From an uncultured Bermanella sp. (GTDB taxonomy: Bacteria > Pseudomonadota > Gammaproteobacteria > Pseudomonadales > Oceanobacteraceae), in contig CAJXRF010000007.1 in NCBI GenBank assembly GCA_913058575.1, positions 36,469 to 100,468 of the forward strand: 64,000 bases of DNA, given 5' to 3'. Made by a program: the position numbers and the translations under genes. Position 1 is the stretch's first letter. The number at the start of each line of letters is the position of its first letter. The notes beneath the pieces were generated by a model. It searched no databases, was not told the DNA's origin, and saw only the letters and a program-made list of their open reading frames with translations. This document shows, piece by piece, positions 21,392 through 33,891 of the stretch.

Positions 21392-22294
21392 ATGAATACA
21401 CAGACCATAAGTAAAATTTTAGAAGATTGGTCTTTGTGGCCGAACATCTGCTCTGAACAACCCTGTTTAGAGCAACTAACGCCATTAATTGACGGACTCA
21501 CCAACAGCAATTGGCTGCTCGAAGTGAAAAGTAAACAAGATGCCTCTTCCCAGCACTATGTTATTCGCATTAATGCCACCAACAACTTAGCTTTAAAATT
21601 AAACCGTCAAACTGAATGGGATATGCACCAAAGCATTTCTAACTATGGTATTTGCCCGGCCTATTTATATCGACATCCAAGTGACATTTATTGGATTAGA
21701 CCATTTTTAAAAACTCACACCCTTGAATCCACATTAAGCCAAAATAAAAACTTCATAACCTCTGACTTTTTAAAGGTGATCGCCAGTCACTTTAAAACCG
21801 TACACAGTACGCCCATATCCAACAGCTGGCCTAAAATTATTTACCCTGAACTCATAGAGCACTATTGGCAACAAATAGAAATAAAACAAAACAATAATAA
21901 AGAAAGTTTAGAAGACGCTCTGAAAAGTAATTTAACAAACCTTAAAGAAGCGTTAAAAATAAAATTACCAAACACAAACTTTACACCATGTTTATGTCAT
22001 ATGGACCCTAATCCCAGCAACTGGATTTTAAATGAACGCGAACTACACCTGATCGACTGGGAATACGCAGCACTTGGAAATAAAGTTTGGGACTTAGCGG
22101 TTTTTAGTGATACCTGCCATTTAAATGCAGACCAAATGGATTTATTACTCAAGCATTATCAAGGTATCGACCAGCAGCAATTAGACATGGCCCGAATGCA
22201 AATGACATACTTATCGACATTATGGTATTACGTACAAGGGCACTTAACGAACAGTCAATTAGCAAAACAACTTAACACCCTGCTGAAAGCCTAA
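21392..22294 (+). CDS. Choline/thiamine kinase-like phosphotransferase
   Basis: APH-like CLCHMDPNPSNWILN...LIDWEYAALGNKVWDLAVF. Confidence 0.85.
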   Translation: MNTQTISKILEDWSLWPNICSEQPCLEQLTPLIDGLTNSNWLLEVKSKQDASSQHYVIRINATNNLALKLNRQTEWDMHQSISNYGICPAYLYRHPSDIYWIRPFLKTHTLESTLSQNKNFITSDFLKVIASHFKTVHSTPISNSWPKIIYPELIEHYWQQIEIKQNNNKESLEDALKSNLTNLKEALKIKLPNTNFTPCLCHMDPNPSNWILNERELHLIDWEYAALGNKVWDLAVFSDTCHLNADQMDLLLKHYQGIDQQQLDMARMQMTYLSTLWYYVQGHLTNSQLAKQLNTLLKA

Positions 22295-22365
22295 ACCAAG
22301 AATAGAAACTAAAAAGCCAGCATGTAGCAGACCTTTTAGTTTAACAAACAAGCTGATTTTACTGG

Positions 22366-22947
22366 CTAGTCATCGCCCATACGAGAGGAAATGGCACCTT
22401 GTTGATTTTTATATTTAGCATTCACCCTAGAGCAATAAGGTCGATTAGCTGGATTGGATAGCGTTTCAAAGCTTAACGCACAAATGATCATTTCAGGTTT
22501 CAATGCCAATGGCATTTTGCCTAAATTGTAAAATTCCAATACTACCTGCCCCTTCCAACCGGGATCAATTCTCCCGGCAGTAACATGCACCATCAAGCCT
22601 AAACGGGCCAAGCTAGAACGACCATCAAGCCAACCCACCAAATTATCTGGAATTTCCACCGACTCAAACGTAGAGCCCAATACCAATTCCCCTGGATGTA
22701 TAAAAAAGGCGCCGTCATCTTCAATGACAATCTCTTTTCCCATCACAGTATCGATGTCTTTATTTAACTGCTCTCGCTCACCTGACAAATCCAGGAAAGG
22801 CACTGAATTATTACTAAAAACACGGAAACTATTGGCCAAACGCAAATCCACACTAATACCCGAAATGGCACTCACATCGGGTTGCGGAGTCAGCTTAATT
22901 TGGCCACTTTCCAAGGCCAATTCGATATCACCATCACTTAAACGCAT
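22366..22947 (-). CDS. dcd: dCTP deaminase
   Basis: [46 protein letters not shown]. Confidence 0.96.
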   Translation of the reverse strand: MRLSDGDIELALESGQIKLTPQPDVSAISGISVDLRLANSFRVFSNNSVPFLDLSGEREQLNKDIDTVMGKEIVIEDDGAFFIHPGELVLGSTFESVEIPDNLVGWLDGRSSLARLGLMVHVTAGRIDPGWKGQVVLEFYNLGKMPLALKPEMIICALSFETLSNPANRPYCSRVNAKYKNQQGAISSRMGDD

Positions 22948-23020
22948 GCAAAGCCTACAAACTTGGATACAATTGGCGCGATTCTATCAGATCTTTACAA
23001 CCCGAGTAACAGCAACCTCT

Positions 23021-25030
23021 ATGCATATCTGGCTCAACTTATTAAGCACCCTTTCTCGCTTGGCCGTCAAGCAAGGTCATCGACAAGTGGTTATTTTAGC
23101 GGGCGAGCAAGAATGGGCTTGGCAAAAAATATCACCTTGGCTAAACAATCAACCAAACAACATCATTATTAGCACTGATTGCCCTACACACATTAATGGG
23201 CTGCGCCTTAAAACCAACAAACCCAATACCCTATTGGGTTACGAATCTCAAAACATTGTATTTAACGCACATGATGGCCTTTACCCTGATGCCCTAACGG
23301 CCATATCAGGCACATTGCAAGCAGGAGGGTTATTTTTCTTGCTGTGCCCGCCCCTCAAACAGTGGCCCAAATATAGCGATGACTTTGCCAATAAACGTAG
23401 CCCATTCAATAGCCATAAATCTCCTAACCCAGTTAATAACTGCCGCACCATCAATCGCTTAATAGATAAAGCCACCCTTCATGGGGCACACATCTATGAG
23501 CAAAATTCTGAAGCCCCAAGCAAGCCGGCAATTAAATTTGAAAAAGATGTACACAAGCAAAGCAATTGGCACACACCTACAGAGCTAACAGCTGACCAAC
23601 AACAAGTATTAACCGACATTAGCGCTAGTTTTACAGCCAAGCAGCCATTTTGCCACGTCATAACCAGCGATCGCGGCCGAGGGAAATCCCACCTTGTTGG
23701 CAAACTGATCTTAGAACACATAAGAACGAATCCAGATAACGGTATAAATTATTATATATGCGCGCCCACAAAAGCTGCAAGCGTCGCCACTTATAAGGCC
23801 CTTAACGAAAGCCAGCAGCTCATGAACAGGGTTAATCTGGCGTTTATTGCCCCAGAGGATGTACTTGGCACGGTTAAAGAAAATGACGTAATTATCATTG
23901 ATGAAGCCGCCAGCTTACCCATGGGGTTTTTAATAAAGTGCAGCATTGGCTTCAATAAAATCGTATTTGCTAGCACCACTCACGGCTATGAAGGCACTGG
24001 CAAGGGGTTTCAAATTCGTTTTTTTAAGCACCTAAACTCGCCTTCCTGCCACCACAAACCCCAGTATCACACAATCAATACACCGGTTAGATACGCCCAA
24101 AACGACCCTCTTGAAAACTGGTTATTCGATGCCTTCTGTTTAGACAGCGAACCCAGTGACGCCCCCTACACGAACAACTTAGCGTCAGGGGCAAGCACTG
24201 AATTGCTAAGCCAAGATAGGCTGTCAAATGATGAGGGTCTTTTAAAAGAAGTGTTTGGCTTGCTTATTCAAGCTCATTATCAAACCCGGCCAAGTGACTT
24301 ACGCGACATACTAGACGCCCCTGATTTTAAATTATTCGGTTTGTTCAGCCAGTCGCAAGGCACTCGAAAAACATTGCTATCAGTTTGCTTAATCAGTATT
24401 GAAGGCCCCATCTTTGACACTGAAAACCAACAAGATATTCAGCAAGCCATTCTTAAGGGCGTCAGACGCCCAAAGGGGCATCTAATGCCGCAAGTTTTAT
24501 CGCATCACTTAGCCATCAAAGAAGCCCTTAATCTAACGGGGGCTCGAATCGTACGCATTGCAACACCACCAAATTTCCAAAACACCAATTTGGCAAGCCA
24601 ATTACTCACCCAGCTAAGTGAAAAGCTTCGCTATCAAGGCATCGATTATTTAGGGTCAAGCTTTGCAAACACCCCAGACGTAAGCGCTTTTTGGAGTAAG
24701 AATGGCTTCAGCATTGTAAGAGTTGGCAGCAAACAAGACGGCGCTAGCGGCACCCATTCAGCCATGGTATTGAAAGGCTTATCTTCTTTAGGCATCGCAC
24801 TACACAATAAAGCGCTAGAAATTTATCAAAGCTCTCAAAATACAATCCAAACAAAAGATGATTTGTCGGCTCACGAAAACTTGCAGCTTTCTTTATTTAC
24901 CCAACATATGGGTAGCTATGAAAGTGCCAAACAAATTCTGTCTCGGTGTCATAAATTCCCTTATCCCTTCCCTAAAAAAGCCCACCTAGAATTCAAACAA
25001 CAAGTGAAAGCCTGGCTTGAAGTGTTCTAA
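23021..25030 (+). CDS. tmcA: tRNA(Met) cytidine acetyltransferase TmcA
   Basis: TSDRGRGKSHLVG Walker A, IIDEAASLP, GNAT-type C-terminus; start at MHIWLNLL, earlier part of ORF is antisense to dcd. Confidence 0.9.
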   Translation: MHIWLNLLSTLSRLAVKQGHRQVVILAGEQEWAWQKISPWLNNQPNNIIISTDCPTHINGLRLKTNKPNTLLGYESQNIVFNAHDGLYPDALTAISGTLQAGGLFFLLCPPLKQWPKYSDDFANKRSPFNSHKSPNPVNNCRTINRLIDKATLHGAHIYEQNSEAPSKPAIKFEKDVHKQSNWHTPTELTADQQQVLTDISASFTAKQPFCHVITSDRGRGKSHLVGKLILEHIRTNPDNGINYYICAPTKAASVATYKALNESQQLMNRVNLAFIAPEDVLGTVKENDVIIIDEAASLPMGFLIKCSIGFNKIVFASTTHGYEGTGKGFQIRFFKHLNSPSCHHKPQYHTINTPVRYAQNDPLENWLFDAFCLDSEPSDAPYTNNLASGASTELLSQDRLSNDEGLLKEVFGLLIQAHYQTRPSDLRDILDAPDFKLFGLFSQSQGTRKTLLSVCLISIEGPIFDTENQQDIQQAILKGVRRPKGHLMPQVLSHHLAIKEALNLTGARIVRIATPPNFQNTNLASQLLTQLSEKLRYQGIDYLGSSFANTPDVSAFWSKNGFSIVRVGSKQDGASGTHSAMVLKGLSSLGIALHNKALEIYQSSQNTIQTKDDLSAHENLQLSLFTQHMGSYESAKQILSRCHKFPYPFPKKAHLEFKQQVKAWLEVF

Positions 25031-25040
25031 CGGTTGAATG

Positions 25041-25080
25041 TAAAAAGCCCCGGCATTTTCATAATGCAGGGGCTTTAAAA
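25041..25080 (+). terminator. Rho-independent terminator
   Basis: aaagcccc...aggggcttt hairpin. Confidence 0.75.
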
Positions 25081-25119
25081 TAAGCGCACTAACAATAGGG
25101 CCGTCTATGAGCCAGTAAA

Positions 25120-26208
25120 CTAATCGTGACTAATTTCTATATTAGGTACCTGTACATTTTTCAAGACACTTAAACGGGCCGCCAAATTTCTAGCCGTATT
25201 ACGATACATAACGGCCACCTCCCCCTCTTCATCGTGTGCCACTACAGGCAAGCCACTGTCACTTTGTTCTCTGATGTATTTAGACAAAGGCAAAGCCCCT
25301 AGAATTTCTGTGCCGAATTCCTGTGCTATTTTTTGCGCACCGCCTTCACCAAAAATATGTTCTACATGCCCGCAATTTCCGCAAATATGAATCGACATAT
25401 TTTCTACAATCCCCAACACTGGAATATTCACTTTATTAAACATTTCAATGCCCTTCTTGGCATCTAGCAAAGCAATGTCTTGAGGCGTGGTTACCACCAC
25501 AGACGCCGATACTGGAATTTTTTGCGATAATGTAAGCTGTATGTCTCCCGTACCTGGTGGCATATCCACCACAAGGTAATCCAAGTCATCCCAAACGGTT
25601 TGCATAATAAGCTGCTGTAAAGCTCCACTCACCATAGGGCCACGCCATACTAAAGGCGTACTTTCGGTAATCATATAAGCCATAGACATGGTCTGTAAGC
25701 CTTGCGCCATAACTGGTTTAAAAAACTTCTCGTTCACCGTTTCAGGTCGAGTACCATCTGCCACCCCCAGCAACATCGCCAAAGATGGTCCGTAAATATC
25801 AGCATCTAATATACCTACTCGTGCTCCGTCTTTGGCTAGGGCCAGCGCCAAATTCACCGAAGTAGTCGATTTACCAACCCCCCCTTTACCGGAAGCCACA
25901 GCCACAATGTTCTTAACATTTTTTATATTGGCTAAATTTTCATGGGCCTTATGGGATTCAACTTGCCAATCGACATTGACCGTTGCCTGATCGACTTCAT
26001 CAATATTCTCAATGGCCATTTTAAGCATTTGCCCAATACCATGTTTTAAATGCTCACTGGGGTACTTAAGGTTAACCTCCAGCAGCACTTCATCCCCATG
26101 CACTTCAAGCTTGCTAATGGCATTCGCAGCAAACAAATCCATTCCCAAATAAGGGTCTTGGTACCCTTTAACTGCTTGTTCTACTGCATTTAACAAAGAA
26201 TCTGACAT
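25120..26208 (-). CDS. apbC: Iron-sulfur cluster carrier protein ApbC/Mrp
   Basis: VASGKGGVGKSTTSVNLALALA; VDMPPGTGDIQLTL; CGNCGH. Confidence 0.95.
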   Translation of the reverse strand: MSDSLLNAVEQAVKGYQDPYLGMDLFAANAISKLEVHGDEVLLEVNLKYPSEHLKHGIGQMLKMAIENIDEVDQATVNVDWQVESHKAHENLANIKNVKNIVAVASGKGGVGKSTTSVNLALALAKDGARVGILDADIYGPSLAMLLGVADGTRPETVNEKFFKPVMAQGLQTMSMAYMITESTPLVWRGPMVSGALQQLIMQTVWDDLDYLVVDMPPGTGDIQLTLSQKIPVSASVVVTTPQDIALLDAKKGIEMFNKVNIPVLGIVENMSIHICGNCGHVEHIFGEGGAQKIAQEFGTEILGALPLSKYIREQSDSGLPVVAHDEEGEVAVMYRNTARNLAARLSVLKNVQVPNIEISHD

Positions 26209-26453
26209 AACTCGCCTTACCTAAACCCAAGTAATTTTGTCGGACTTTATCATTTTAGCGCCCAATAGGTCATCTCAAATCCCCTATTAAACACACAATT
26301 CTATTTAACCCACCCTTACGGAGCGCTCAAAAAGTGCAGTATTTGCTGTAGAAATCCCCTATATGGCCAAGCCCTTTCCTGATATATTACGCGCATTCAA
26401 AACGAGCGAAATTGGCTCAGTTTCCACATCAGCTTTCAAATTAAGAGTGATTC

Positions 26454-28484
26454 ATGCGTCGCATCCTTGTCACCAGTGCCCTCCCCTATGCAAACGGCCC
26501 TATTCATCTCGGCCACATGCTCGAATACATACAAACCGACATATGGGTACGCTTCCAACAATCTCGTGGCAATCAATGTAGCTATGTATGTGCCGATGAT
26601 GCCCATGGCACGGCTATTATGTTGCGCGCTCAAAAGGAAGGCGTAACGCCAGAGCAACAAATAGCCAACGTACAAGCAGAACACGAAAAAGATTTTGCTG
26701 AATTCATGATCAACTTCAATAACTTCGGCTCAACCCATAGCGAAGAAAATCGCCTGTTGTCTGCCAACATTTATAACAAGCTAAAAGAAAACGGACATAT
26801 CAATGTTCGCGGAATTAAGCAGCTCTTTGACCCAGAAAAAGAAATGTTCCTAGCCGATCGTTATGTAAAAGGCGAATGTCCTAAATGTGGCACACTCGAT
26901 CAATACGGCGATAACTGCGAAAGCTGTGGCGCGACCTATAACGCATCTGAACTAAAAAACCCTATTTCGGTTATGTCTGGTGCTACGCCCATTGAAAAAG
27001 AGTCCGAACACTATTTCTTTAAACTACCCGAGTTCCAATCTTTCCTTCAGGAATGGACACGCTCTGGCACCCTTCAAAAAGAAGTGGCAAACAAACTAGG
27101 TGAATGGGTCGATAACGATTTAAAAGAGTGGGATATCAGTCGCGACGCGCCCTATTTTGGATTTGAAATTCCAGACGCCCCTGGCAAGTATTTTTATGTA
27201 TGGCTAGATGCTCCTATCGGATACATGGCCAGTTTCAAGCAGCTGTGTGATCGCACTGACGGTTTAGAATTCGACGATTACTGGAAGCCTGGCAGTGACA
27301 CCGAGGTTTATCATTTCATCGGTAAAGACATTATTAATTTTCACGCTTTATTTTGGCCAGCCATGTTACACAGCGCCGGTTACCGTACACCAAGTGCGGT
27401 TTGGGCTCATGGCTACGTCATGGTAAATGGTGCGAAAATGTCAAAATCTCGCGGCACTTTCATTAAGGCCCGTACCTATTTAGATCATTTCCAGCCTGAG
27501 TATTTACGCTATTACTACGCAGCCAAATTAAACAGTCGCGTAGACGATTTCGATTTAAATCTTGAAGACTTCGCGCAACGCGTCAATTCTGATCTTGTGG
27601 GTAAAGTCATCAATATCGCCAGTCGCTGTGCTGGCTTTGTTAAAAAAGCAGGAGGAAAGTTAGCTCCCCAACTACCTGACCAACACCTTCTTGACGACGC
27701 CATCAGTAAAGGCGACATAATCGCTCAGTATTATGAAGATCGTGAATACGGCAAAGCCATTCGTGAAATCATTGCCTTAGCTGATATCGCCAATGAGTAC
27801 ATTCACGAAAAAGAACCTTGGGCACTGGCCAAGCAAGAAGGCAAACAAGACGAAGTTTTGGGCATTTGCTCATTAGGAATTAACCTGTTCCGCCAACTGG
27901 TCACTTACCTTGCCCCCGTTTTACCTGCCATGTCAGAAAATGTAACGGCATTTTTAAATGTTAATGATTTAAATTGGGATAGCCGCACCGCTATCCTAAC
28001 GGACCACAGCATTAACAAGTTTAAAGCCCTTATGACCCGAGTAGAAAAAGATAAAATTGAAGCCATGGTAGAGAAGGAAAAGGCCGATGCGCAGCTTGAA
28101 GCGGCCAGCACTCCTGAACCTAACAACACCTCAGGTTTAAGTGAACCCATTTGTGACGAAATCGATTTTGAAGACTTCGCCAAAGTCGACCTTCGCATTG
28201 CAAAAATCATTGAGGCTCAGCATGTTAAAGGCGCGGGGAAATTGCTGCAGCTAACCCTAGATGTAGGCGAAGGAAAAACTCGAAATATATTATCTGGCAT
28301 CAAATCCGCTTATCAACCTGAAGATTTAACAGGAAAGCTAACCGTGGTGGTGGCCAACCTTAAACCTCGTAAAATGAAATTTGGGGTCTCAGAAGGCATG
28401 GTTCTAGCCGCAGGACCTGGTGGAAAAGAGCTTTGGTTGCTTGAACCTCATGACGGTGCTCAGCCAGGCATGCGGGTGATGTAA
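26454..28484 (+). CDS. metG: Methionyl-tRNA synthetase
   Basis: [37 protein letters not shown]-terminal EMAP-like domain. Confidence 0.98.
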   Translation: MRRILVTSALPYANGPIHLGHMLEYIQTDIWVRFQQSRGNQCSYVCADDAHGTAIMLRAQKEGVTPEQQIANVQAEHEKDFAEFMINFNNFGSTHSEENRLLSANIYNKLKENGHINVRGIKQLFDPEKEMFLADRYVKGECPKCGTLDQYGDNCESCGATYNASELKNPISVMSGATPIEKESEHYFFKLPEFQSFLQEWTRSGTLQKEVANKLGEWVDNDLKEWDISRDAPYFGFEIPDAPGKYFYVWLDAPIGYMASFKQLCDRTDGLEFDDYWKPGSDTEVYHFIGKDIINFHALFWPAMLHSAGYRTPSAVWAHGYVMVNGAKMSKSRGTFIKARTYLDHFQPEYLRYYYAAKLNSRVDDFDLNLEDFAQRVNSDLVGKVINIASRCAGFVKKAGGKLAPQLPDQHLLDDAISKGDIIAQYYEDREYGKAIREIIALADIANEYIHEKEPWALAKQEGKQDEVLGICSLGINLFRQLVTYLAPVLPAMSENVTAFLNVNDLNWDSRTAILTDHSINKFKALMTRVEKDKIEAMVEKEKADAQLEAASTPEPNNTSGLSEPICDEIDFEDFAKVDLRIAKIIEAQHVKGAGKLLQLTLDVGEGKTRNILSGIKSAYQPEDLTGKLTVVVANLKPRKMKFGVSEGMVLAAGPGGKELWLLEPHDGAQPGMRVM

Positions 28485-28500
28485 AGCTAAACCGGTTGTA

Positions 28501-28539
28501 CCGGCGCCCTCCTTTTGTTTATTAAAAGGAGGGCGCCGG
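28501..28539. repeat. Perfect 16-bp inverted repeat, 7-nt loop, without U tract
   Basis: ccggcgccctcctttt-gtttatt-aaaaggagggcgccgg. Confidence 0.9.
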
Positions 28540-28596
28540 AAACACTCCTCCTAAAACAAACTACAATTAACCTAACCCCTCACAACAGCAATCCCT

Positions 28597-29382
28597 ATGA
28601 AACTTGCTTACTGCGTTTTATTATTGTGCTATTCACAATTGTGCAGTGCCTGTCCAGCCATCACTTTTCAAGTTGGCCCTTTTTTCTCCACAACTTTTAT
28701 CGCTAAGTATTGGCAAAATTTTGCATTAAGTATCGAGGACGAACTGGGCTGCACAGTAAATATTCAAGCCTCAAGCAGTTACGAGCATTTCTTAGACATA
28801 CTCGCGAAGCCACAAGGCGATATATTCATCACCCCCACTCACTATGTCTACGCATTACAAAGTAAAAACCTAACAGCCATATTAAAAAGTGAAAATACCG
28901 CGCAAATATACTTATTGAGCCGTCACGACATCTCTAAAGACGGCGCAAGCGTCCTAAGGGGAGACATTATCTTAGTCCCCAGCCCTTATACCCAAGCCTA
29001 TTTAGAACTACTAGAATGGCTGACAGATAACGGTCTAAAGAACAAGGTGAGCTTTGATTTCAACCATAGCCATGATTCCGCTACCCTACTGATGCTTAAA
29101 GGCAAATATAGCTCAGCGGTTGTACTGGGTAATGTCTACGAGCGGTTCCCTGACTTCATTAAGGCCAAATATCCCGCTATCAAACTACCCGCAAAAGGAG
29201 GTGCCAGCATTCTTACTAAGAGCGATGCCAGTCCAGACCTTAATCAGGCCATAATTAATTCAAAAGACAAATTAAATTTGTTGAAGTGGGCCAAGGCCCC
29301 GCCAAGCTCTCCTAGTGACGCTTTTTCTCAAGTATTTGCCAATCAACTTGAACGGTACCTAGAAGGTCAACCAAACAACTAA
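28597..29382 (+). CDS. PhnD-like phosphate/phosphite/phosphonate substrate-binding protein
   Basis: Signal peptide; PhnD-like periplasmic fold features. Confidence 0.7.
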   Translation: MKLAYCVLLLCYSQLCSACPAITFQVGPFFSTTFIAKYWQNFALSIEDELGCTVNIQASSSYEHFLDILAKPQGDIFITPTHYVYALQSKNLTAILKSENTAQIYLLSRHDISKDGASVLRGDIILVPSPYTQAYLELLEWLTDNGLKNKVSFDFNHSHDSATLLMLKGKYSSAVVLGNVYERFPDFIKAKYPAIKLPAKGGASILTKSDASPDLNQAIINSKDKLNLLKWAKAPPSSPSDAFSQVFANQLERYLEGQPNN

Positions 29383-29597
29383 AACCATTAAATCGATCAT
29401 TATCAAAACATAAATCGATTCAGCAAATAACCAATATAGCGAAAAGCACCTTTTCTAGCGAACCATCAGCTTGTACCCTGCGTGTGCATCAAGGATAATG
29501 CGCCGCCAAATTCGGGTTAATACACTGAATAAACCCAGCTAACTCGAAGCTAGGCACCCAAAGATTTTTAAAGACTAAGCTTCACTAAGGGCGGAAA

Positions 29598-30179
29598 ATG
29601 GTCGATTACATACTGATTTTGGTTTCTACCATACTGGTAAACAATTTTGTATTAGTTCAATTTCTAGGCCTTTGCCCTTTCATGGGCGTTTCTAACAAGC
29701 TTGAAACCGCCATCGGCATGTCAGCGGCCACCACCTTCGTGTTAACACTGGCCTCACTAAGCTCGTACTTAGTATATGAATACCTGTTAGTACCATTAGA
29801 AATCACTTATTTGAAAACCATTTCTTTCATTATGGTCATTGCCGTAGTAGTAGGTTTCACTGAAATGGCCATACGAAAAACCAGCCCTCTTTTATATCGA
29901 GTTTTAGGGATCTTCTTACCCCTGATCACCACCAATTGCGCAGTACTGGGCGTTGCGTTACTGAACATTAAACGCCAAAACGATTTCATGGAATCCATAC
30001 TTTACGGTTTTGGTGCTGCCGTCGGCTTCTCTCTTGTATTGGTTTTATTTTCAGCCATGCGCGAACGCATAACCGTAAGTGACGTACCTCTTGCGTTTCA
30101 AGGCAGTGCAATTGCTATGATTACTGCTGGGCTTATGTCACTGGCCTTTCTTGGCTTTACCGGATTGGTATCTATTTAA
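29598..30179 (+). CDS. rsxA: Electron transport complex subunit RsxA/RnfA
   Basis: [31 protein letters not shown]. Confidence 0.97.
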   Translation: MVDYILILVSTILVNNFVLVQFLGLCPFMGVSNKLETAIGMSAATTFVLTLASLSSYLVYEYLLVPLEITYLKTISFIMVIAVVVGFTEMAIRKTSPLLYRVLGIFLPLITTNCAVLGVALLNIKRQNDFMESILYGFGAAVGFSLVLVLFSAMRERITVSDVPLAFQGSAIAMITAGLMSLAFLGFTGLVSI

Positions 30180-30258
30180 TGAACGCCTCATTAATCAATC
30201 GCTTTTCTAACCCACTATTTAATTCAATTAATCACTTCGCTCAGCAAAGGGGTCGATA

Positions 30259-30834
30259 ATGGATATCATATTAATCGCCATCGCTGCCTTAGTAGCATTG
30301 GCCATTATTTTTGGCGCCATATTAGGGTTTGCAGCTATTCGCTTTAAAGTGGAAGGCAATCCGATCGTTGATCAACTCGATGCCCTATTACCTCAAACGC
30401 AATGCGGGCAATGCAGTTACCCAGGGTGCCGCCCTTACGCCCAAGCCATTGCCGATGGCGAAGAAAAAATCAACAAATGCCCACCAGGTGGCGAAGGCAC
30501 CATCGCAGCCATTGCCGACTTATTAGGGGTCGACCCAGAGCCCTTAGACGCAGAACACGGTGAAGAAAAAGAAGCCAAAATGGTGGCGGTCATTCGCGAA
30601 GATGAATGCATAGGTTGCACAAAATGCATTCAAGCATGCCCAGTTGACGCCATATTAGGGGCCGCCAAACAAATGCATACCGTCATCGCAAAAGAATGTA
30701 CCGGCTGTGATTTATGTGTTGAACCCTGCCCCGTTGATTGCATCGATATGATCCCAGTTGAAACCACCCTGCAAACTTGGCACTGGGATAAACCTCAGCA
30801 GATTATCGCTTCCGACAAGGAACACGCCGCATGA
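30259..30834 (+). CDS. rsxB: Electron transport complex subunit RsxB/RnfB
   Basis: Fe-S motifs [23 protein letters not shown]. Confidence 0.97.
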   Translation: MDIILIAIAALVALAIIFGAILGFAAIRFKVEGNPIVDQLDALLPQTQCGQCSYPGCRPYAQAIADGEEKINKCPPGGEGTIAAIADLLGVDPEPLDAEHGEEKEAKMVAVIREDECIGCTKCIQACPVDAILGAAKQMHTVIAKECTGCDLCVEPCPVDCIDMIPVETTLQTWHWDKPQQIIASDKEHAA

Positions 30835-30889
30835 CTTTCCTTGGCAAACCTGCATTTTCTTTATACATCTCTAACATGGCGTTGCAAAA

Positions 30890-32830
30890 ATGAAGCAGAT
30901 TCAACTTCATGATTTCAATGGTGGCATCCACCCAAACGAAAACAAAATCCAAAGCACAACGCTTGAGATTTTAAACGCCAATATACCTGAAAAGCTCATA
31001 TTACCAATTGCACAACATATTGGTGCACCATCTAACCCCGTGGTTAAGCCAGGCGATACGGTACTTAAGGGTCAACTTATCGCACAGGGTGAAGATTTTG
31101 TTAGCTGTAATCTTCATGCACCCACATCGGGCACCATTGGTGAAATATCACTGCAACCCGTACCGCATCAGTCCAACATGACAGCGACCAGCATTGAAAT
31201 CATCACCGATGGCAAAGATAAATGGCTAGAACACAGCGGTCTTGAAAATTATTTAAATGCCGAGCCAGAACAACTGATCAAGCTTATTCAACAAGCCGGC
31301 ATTACAGGTTTGGGTGGCGCAGGCTTCCCCACCCACGTAAAAACTTCTATACCAGCCAGTAAAATTGACACCGTCATTATCAATGCTGCCGAGTGCGAGC
31401 CCTATATCACCTCCGATGACATGCTGATGCGAGAACACAGTCAGGAAGTCATTCGCGGCATTGAAATCCTGTGTCACATACTAAAGCCCAAACAGTGCCT
31501 AATAGGCATTGAAAATAACAAGCCTCAAGCCATTGAAGCACTGCAACAAGCCATCGATAAACTTGAAAGCAACGCATACCACATTCAAGTTGCAAGCATT
31601 CCCACTAAATACCCAAGTGGTGGTGAGAAACAACTAATTCAAATACTAACGGGTCAAGAAGTCCCAAATGGTGGTCTTCCAGCCGACATTGGTGTGCTCT
31701 TACAAAATGTAGGAACCGCCCACGCTATTTATCAAGCCATAGACAAAGGCGAACCGCTTATAAGTCGCATCACCACCGTCACAGGTGATGCCTGCCAGCA
31801 ACCTAGAAACTATCGCGTATTATTTGGCACCCAAGTAAAAGATCTATTGGCACAAGCCAATACCAATCTAAGCAAAGTCAGCCGCCTTGTAATGGGCGGC
31901 CCTATGATGGGCATAACCCTGCAAGACACCAATACACCTGTGGTAAAAACCACCAACTGCCTAATTGCCGCCAGCAAACATGAGCTACCGGACCCAGCTC
32001 AAGAACAAGCCTGTATTCGATGTGGCATGTGCACCCAAGCCTGCCCCGCGCAGTTATTGCCTCAACAGCTTTATTGGTTCTCTAAAAGCAGTAATCTAGA
32101 ACAAGCCAAAGCTCACAACATAGGCGATTGCATAGAGTGCGGGGCATGCTCATATGTTTGCCCAAGCAACATTCCTTTGGTGCAATATTATCGCTTTGCT
32201 AAAGGCGAAATTAGACAAGCCAATGCAGACAAACTTAAAAGCGATGGCGCTAAAAAACGTTTTGATACTCGCACCGCTCGCTTAGAGCGCGAACAAGCCG
32301 AAAAAGACGCCAAACGAAAAGCCCGCTCTGAAGCCGCAGCTAAAAAACAGGCCGAGAAAAAAGCGCAAGAAGCTGCCAATCCAACGCCTGCAGCGGATTC
32401 AAATACGGTCGCAGAAATAGACATAGCCGCTCTACAAAAAAAATTAGATGCCACCAAGCTAGGCATTGAAAAAAGCAAAACAAAATTAGCAGAGGCCATA
32501 GCCAGCGATTCTGACAAAGTAGAAATTCTGCAAGGGGCCCTTGAGAAAGCCCAAACTAAAATGAAAGACTTGGCTTTAAAAATTGCTCAAGCTAAAAAAG
32601 CCAGTAAGGCAACGCCAGAAGCAACAGACCCAGCTTCAGAAACGGATCCTTTAATAGCCCTTAAAGAAAAAGTATTGGCCGCTAAAACTCGCATGGAAAA
32701 AGCACAAGAACGTTTAAACATGGCTAAAGAGCAAAACCTAGATACGGTAGATGCACTTCAAATGGGCGTAGATAAACAAAAAGCCAAACTTGATGCCGCC
32801 CAAAAAACCCTTGAGGAAGCAAGCCAATGA
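30890..32830 (+). CDS. rsxC: Electron transport complex subunit RsxC/RnfC
   Basis: [24 protein letters not shown], Ala/Lys-rich C-terminal extension. Confidence 0.96.
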   Translation: MKQIQLHDFNGGIHPNENKIQSTTLEILNANIPEKLILPIAQHIGAPSNPVVKPGDTVLKGQLIAQGEDFVSCNLHAPTSGTIGEISLQPVPHQSNMTATSIEIITDGKDKWLEHSGLENYLNAEPEQLIKLIQQAGITGLGGAGFPTHVKTSIPASKIDTVIINAAECEPYITSDDMLMREHSQEVIRGIEILCHILKPKQCLIGIENNKPQAIEALQQAIDKLESNAYHIQVASIPTKYPSGGEKQLIQILTGQEVPNGGLPADIGVLLQNVGTAHAIYQAIDKGEPLISRITTVTGDACQQPRNYRVLFGTQVKDLLAQANTNLSKVSRLVMGGPMMGITLQDTNTPVVKTTNCLIAASKHELPDPAQEQACIRCGMCTQACPAQLLPQQLYWFSKSSNLEQAKAHNIGDCIECGACSYVCPSNIPLVQYYRFAKGEIRQANADKLKSDGAKKRFDTRTARLEREQAEKDAKRKARSEAAAKKQAEKKAQEAANPTPAADSNTVAEIDIAALQKKLDATKLGIEKSKTKLAEAIASDSDKVEILQGALEKAQTKMKDLALKIAQAKKASKATPEATDPASETDPLIALKEKVLAAKTRMEKAQERLNMAKEQNLDTVDALQMGVDKQKAKLDAAQKTLEEASQ

Positions 32831-33882
32831 AATTTTTAAATATAAGCTCGCCTCATGCCACCCGTGCTGGTAATACCGGTAATGTCATGCGCCGTGTTAT
32901 TCTGGCCACCATTCCTGGCATCATCGCCCTTACCTATTTCTTTGGGCCCGGGCATTTAATTCAAATAGCCCTAGCAACCTGTGTGGCGCTTGTCTGCGAG
33001 GCTGCGGTTTTAAAACTACGCCACAAACCTATTCTATTTAACCTAATGGATTACAGTGCAGTGCTAACCGCGGTACTGTTAGCACTTTCCTTGCCCCCCT
33101 ACGCGCCATTCTGGGTCACCATAGTGGCCACTTCGTTTGCCATTATTGTGGCCAAGCAATTATATGGCGGCCTAGGGCAAAACCCCTTTAACCCCGCGAT
33201 GATTGGATTCGCTTTGGTATTAGTTAGCTTCCCTGTGGCCATGACCACCTCCTGGAGCGCACCCAGTGAGCTACTGGAAAATGGCATTAGCTTTGGGCAA
33301 GCACTTGAATTAATTTTCTCATCACGAGAAACCATTGATGCCTACACCATGGCCACCCCATTAGATGTATACAAGCACCAAGTGGGCATAGAAACCGCCA
33401 ACGAAATCTTAGCCAATCCTATCTTCACCGACACCAGCAGCCCAGCCACCGCCACAGGCTGGATTTGGGTAAATCTTGCCTTCCTAGCAGGAGGGTTATT
33501 CATGTTATTTAAAGGCTTATTTACCTGGCATATTCCAGTTTCATTGTTAGGTACAATGGGTCTATTAAGCTTATTTATCGGTTGGGACAGCGATCAATAT
33601 GTGCCTTTAAGCTTACACATGCTGGCAGGTGCTACCATGCTAGGGGCCTTTTTCATCGCCACCGACCCCGTTACGGCTTCTACCACACCACTGGGCAAAA
33701 TTATCTATGGTGGCGGCATTGGTATTTTAATTTACGTAATACGAACCTGGGGCAGCTACCCAGATGCAGTGGCCTTCGCCGTATTGCTCATGAATTTTGC
33801 CGCACCCTTTATCGACCAATACACCCAGCCCCGCACGTATGGCCACAAAACAGCCACCCGCGGTTTAGCCAAAAAAGATTAA
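32827..33882 (+). CDS. rsxD: Electron transport complex subunit RsxD/RnfD
   Basis: [38 protein letters not shown] motif. Confidence 0.96.
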   Translation: MKFLNISSPHATRAGNTGNVMRRVILATIPGIIALTYFFGPGHLIQIALATCVALVCEAAVLKLRHKPILFNLMDYSAVLTAVLLALSLPPYAPFWVTIVATSFAIIVAKQLYGGLGQNPFNPAMIGFALVLVSFPVAMTTSWSAPSELLENGISFGQALELIFSSRETIDAYTMATPLDVYKHQVGIETANEILANPIFTDTSSPATATGWIWVNLAFLAGGLFMLFKGLFTWHIPVSLLGTMGLLSLFIGWDSDQYVPLSLHMLAGATMLGAFFIATDPVTASTTPLGKIIYGGGIGILIYVIRTWGSYPDAVAFAVLLMNFAAPFIDQYTQPRTYGHKTATRGLAKKD

Positions 33883-33891
33883 GGGGTTCAT

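Noticed and set aside
22724-23020. N-terminal extension of the tmcA ORF
   Set aside because: Antisense to dcd and unlike TmcA; likely start is 23021
32188-32830. Repetitive Ala/Lys-rich C-terminus of RsxC as novel domain
   Set aside because: Such low-complexity C-terminal extensions are common in RnfC proteins of gammaproteobacteria
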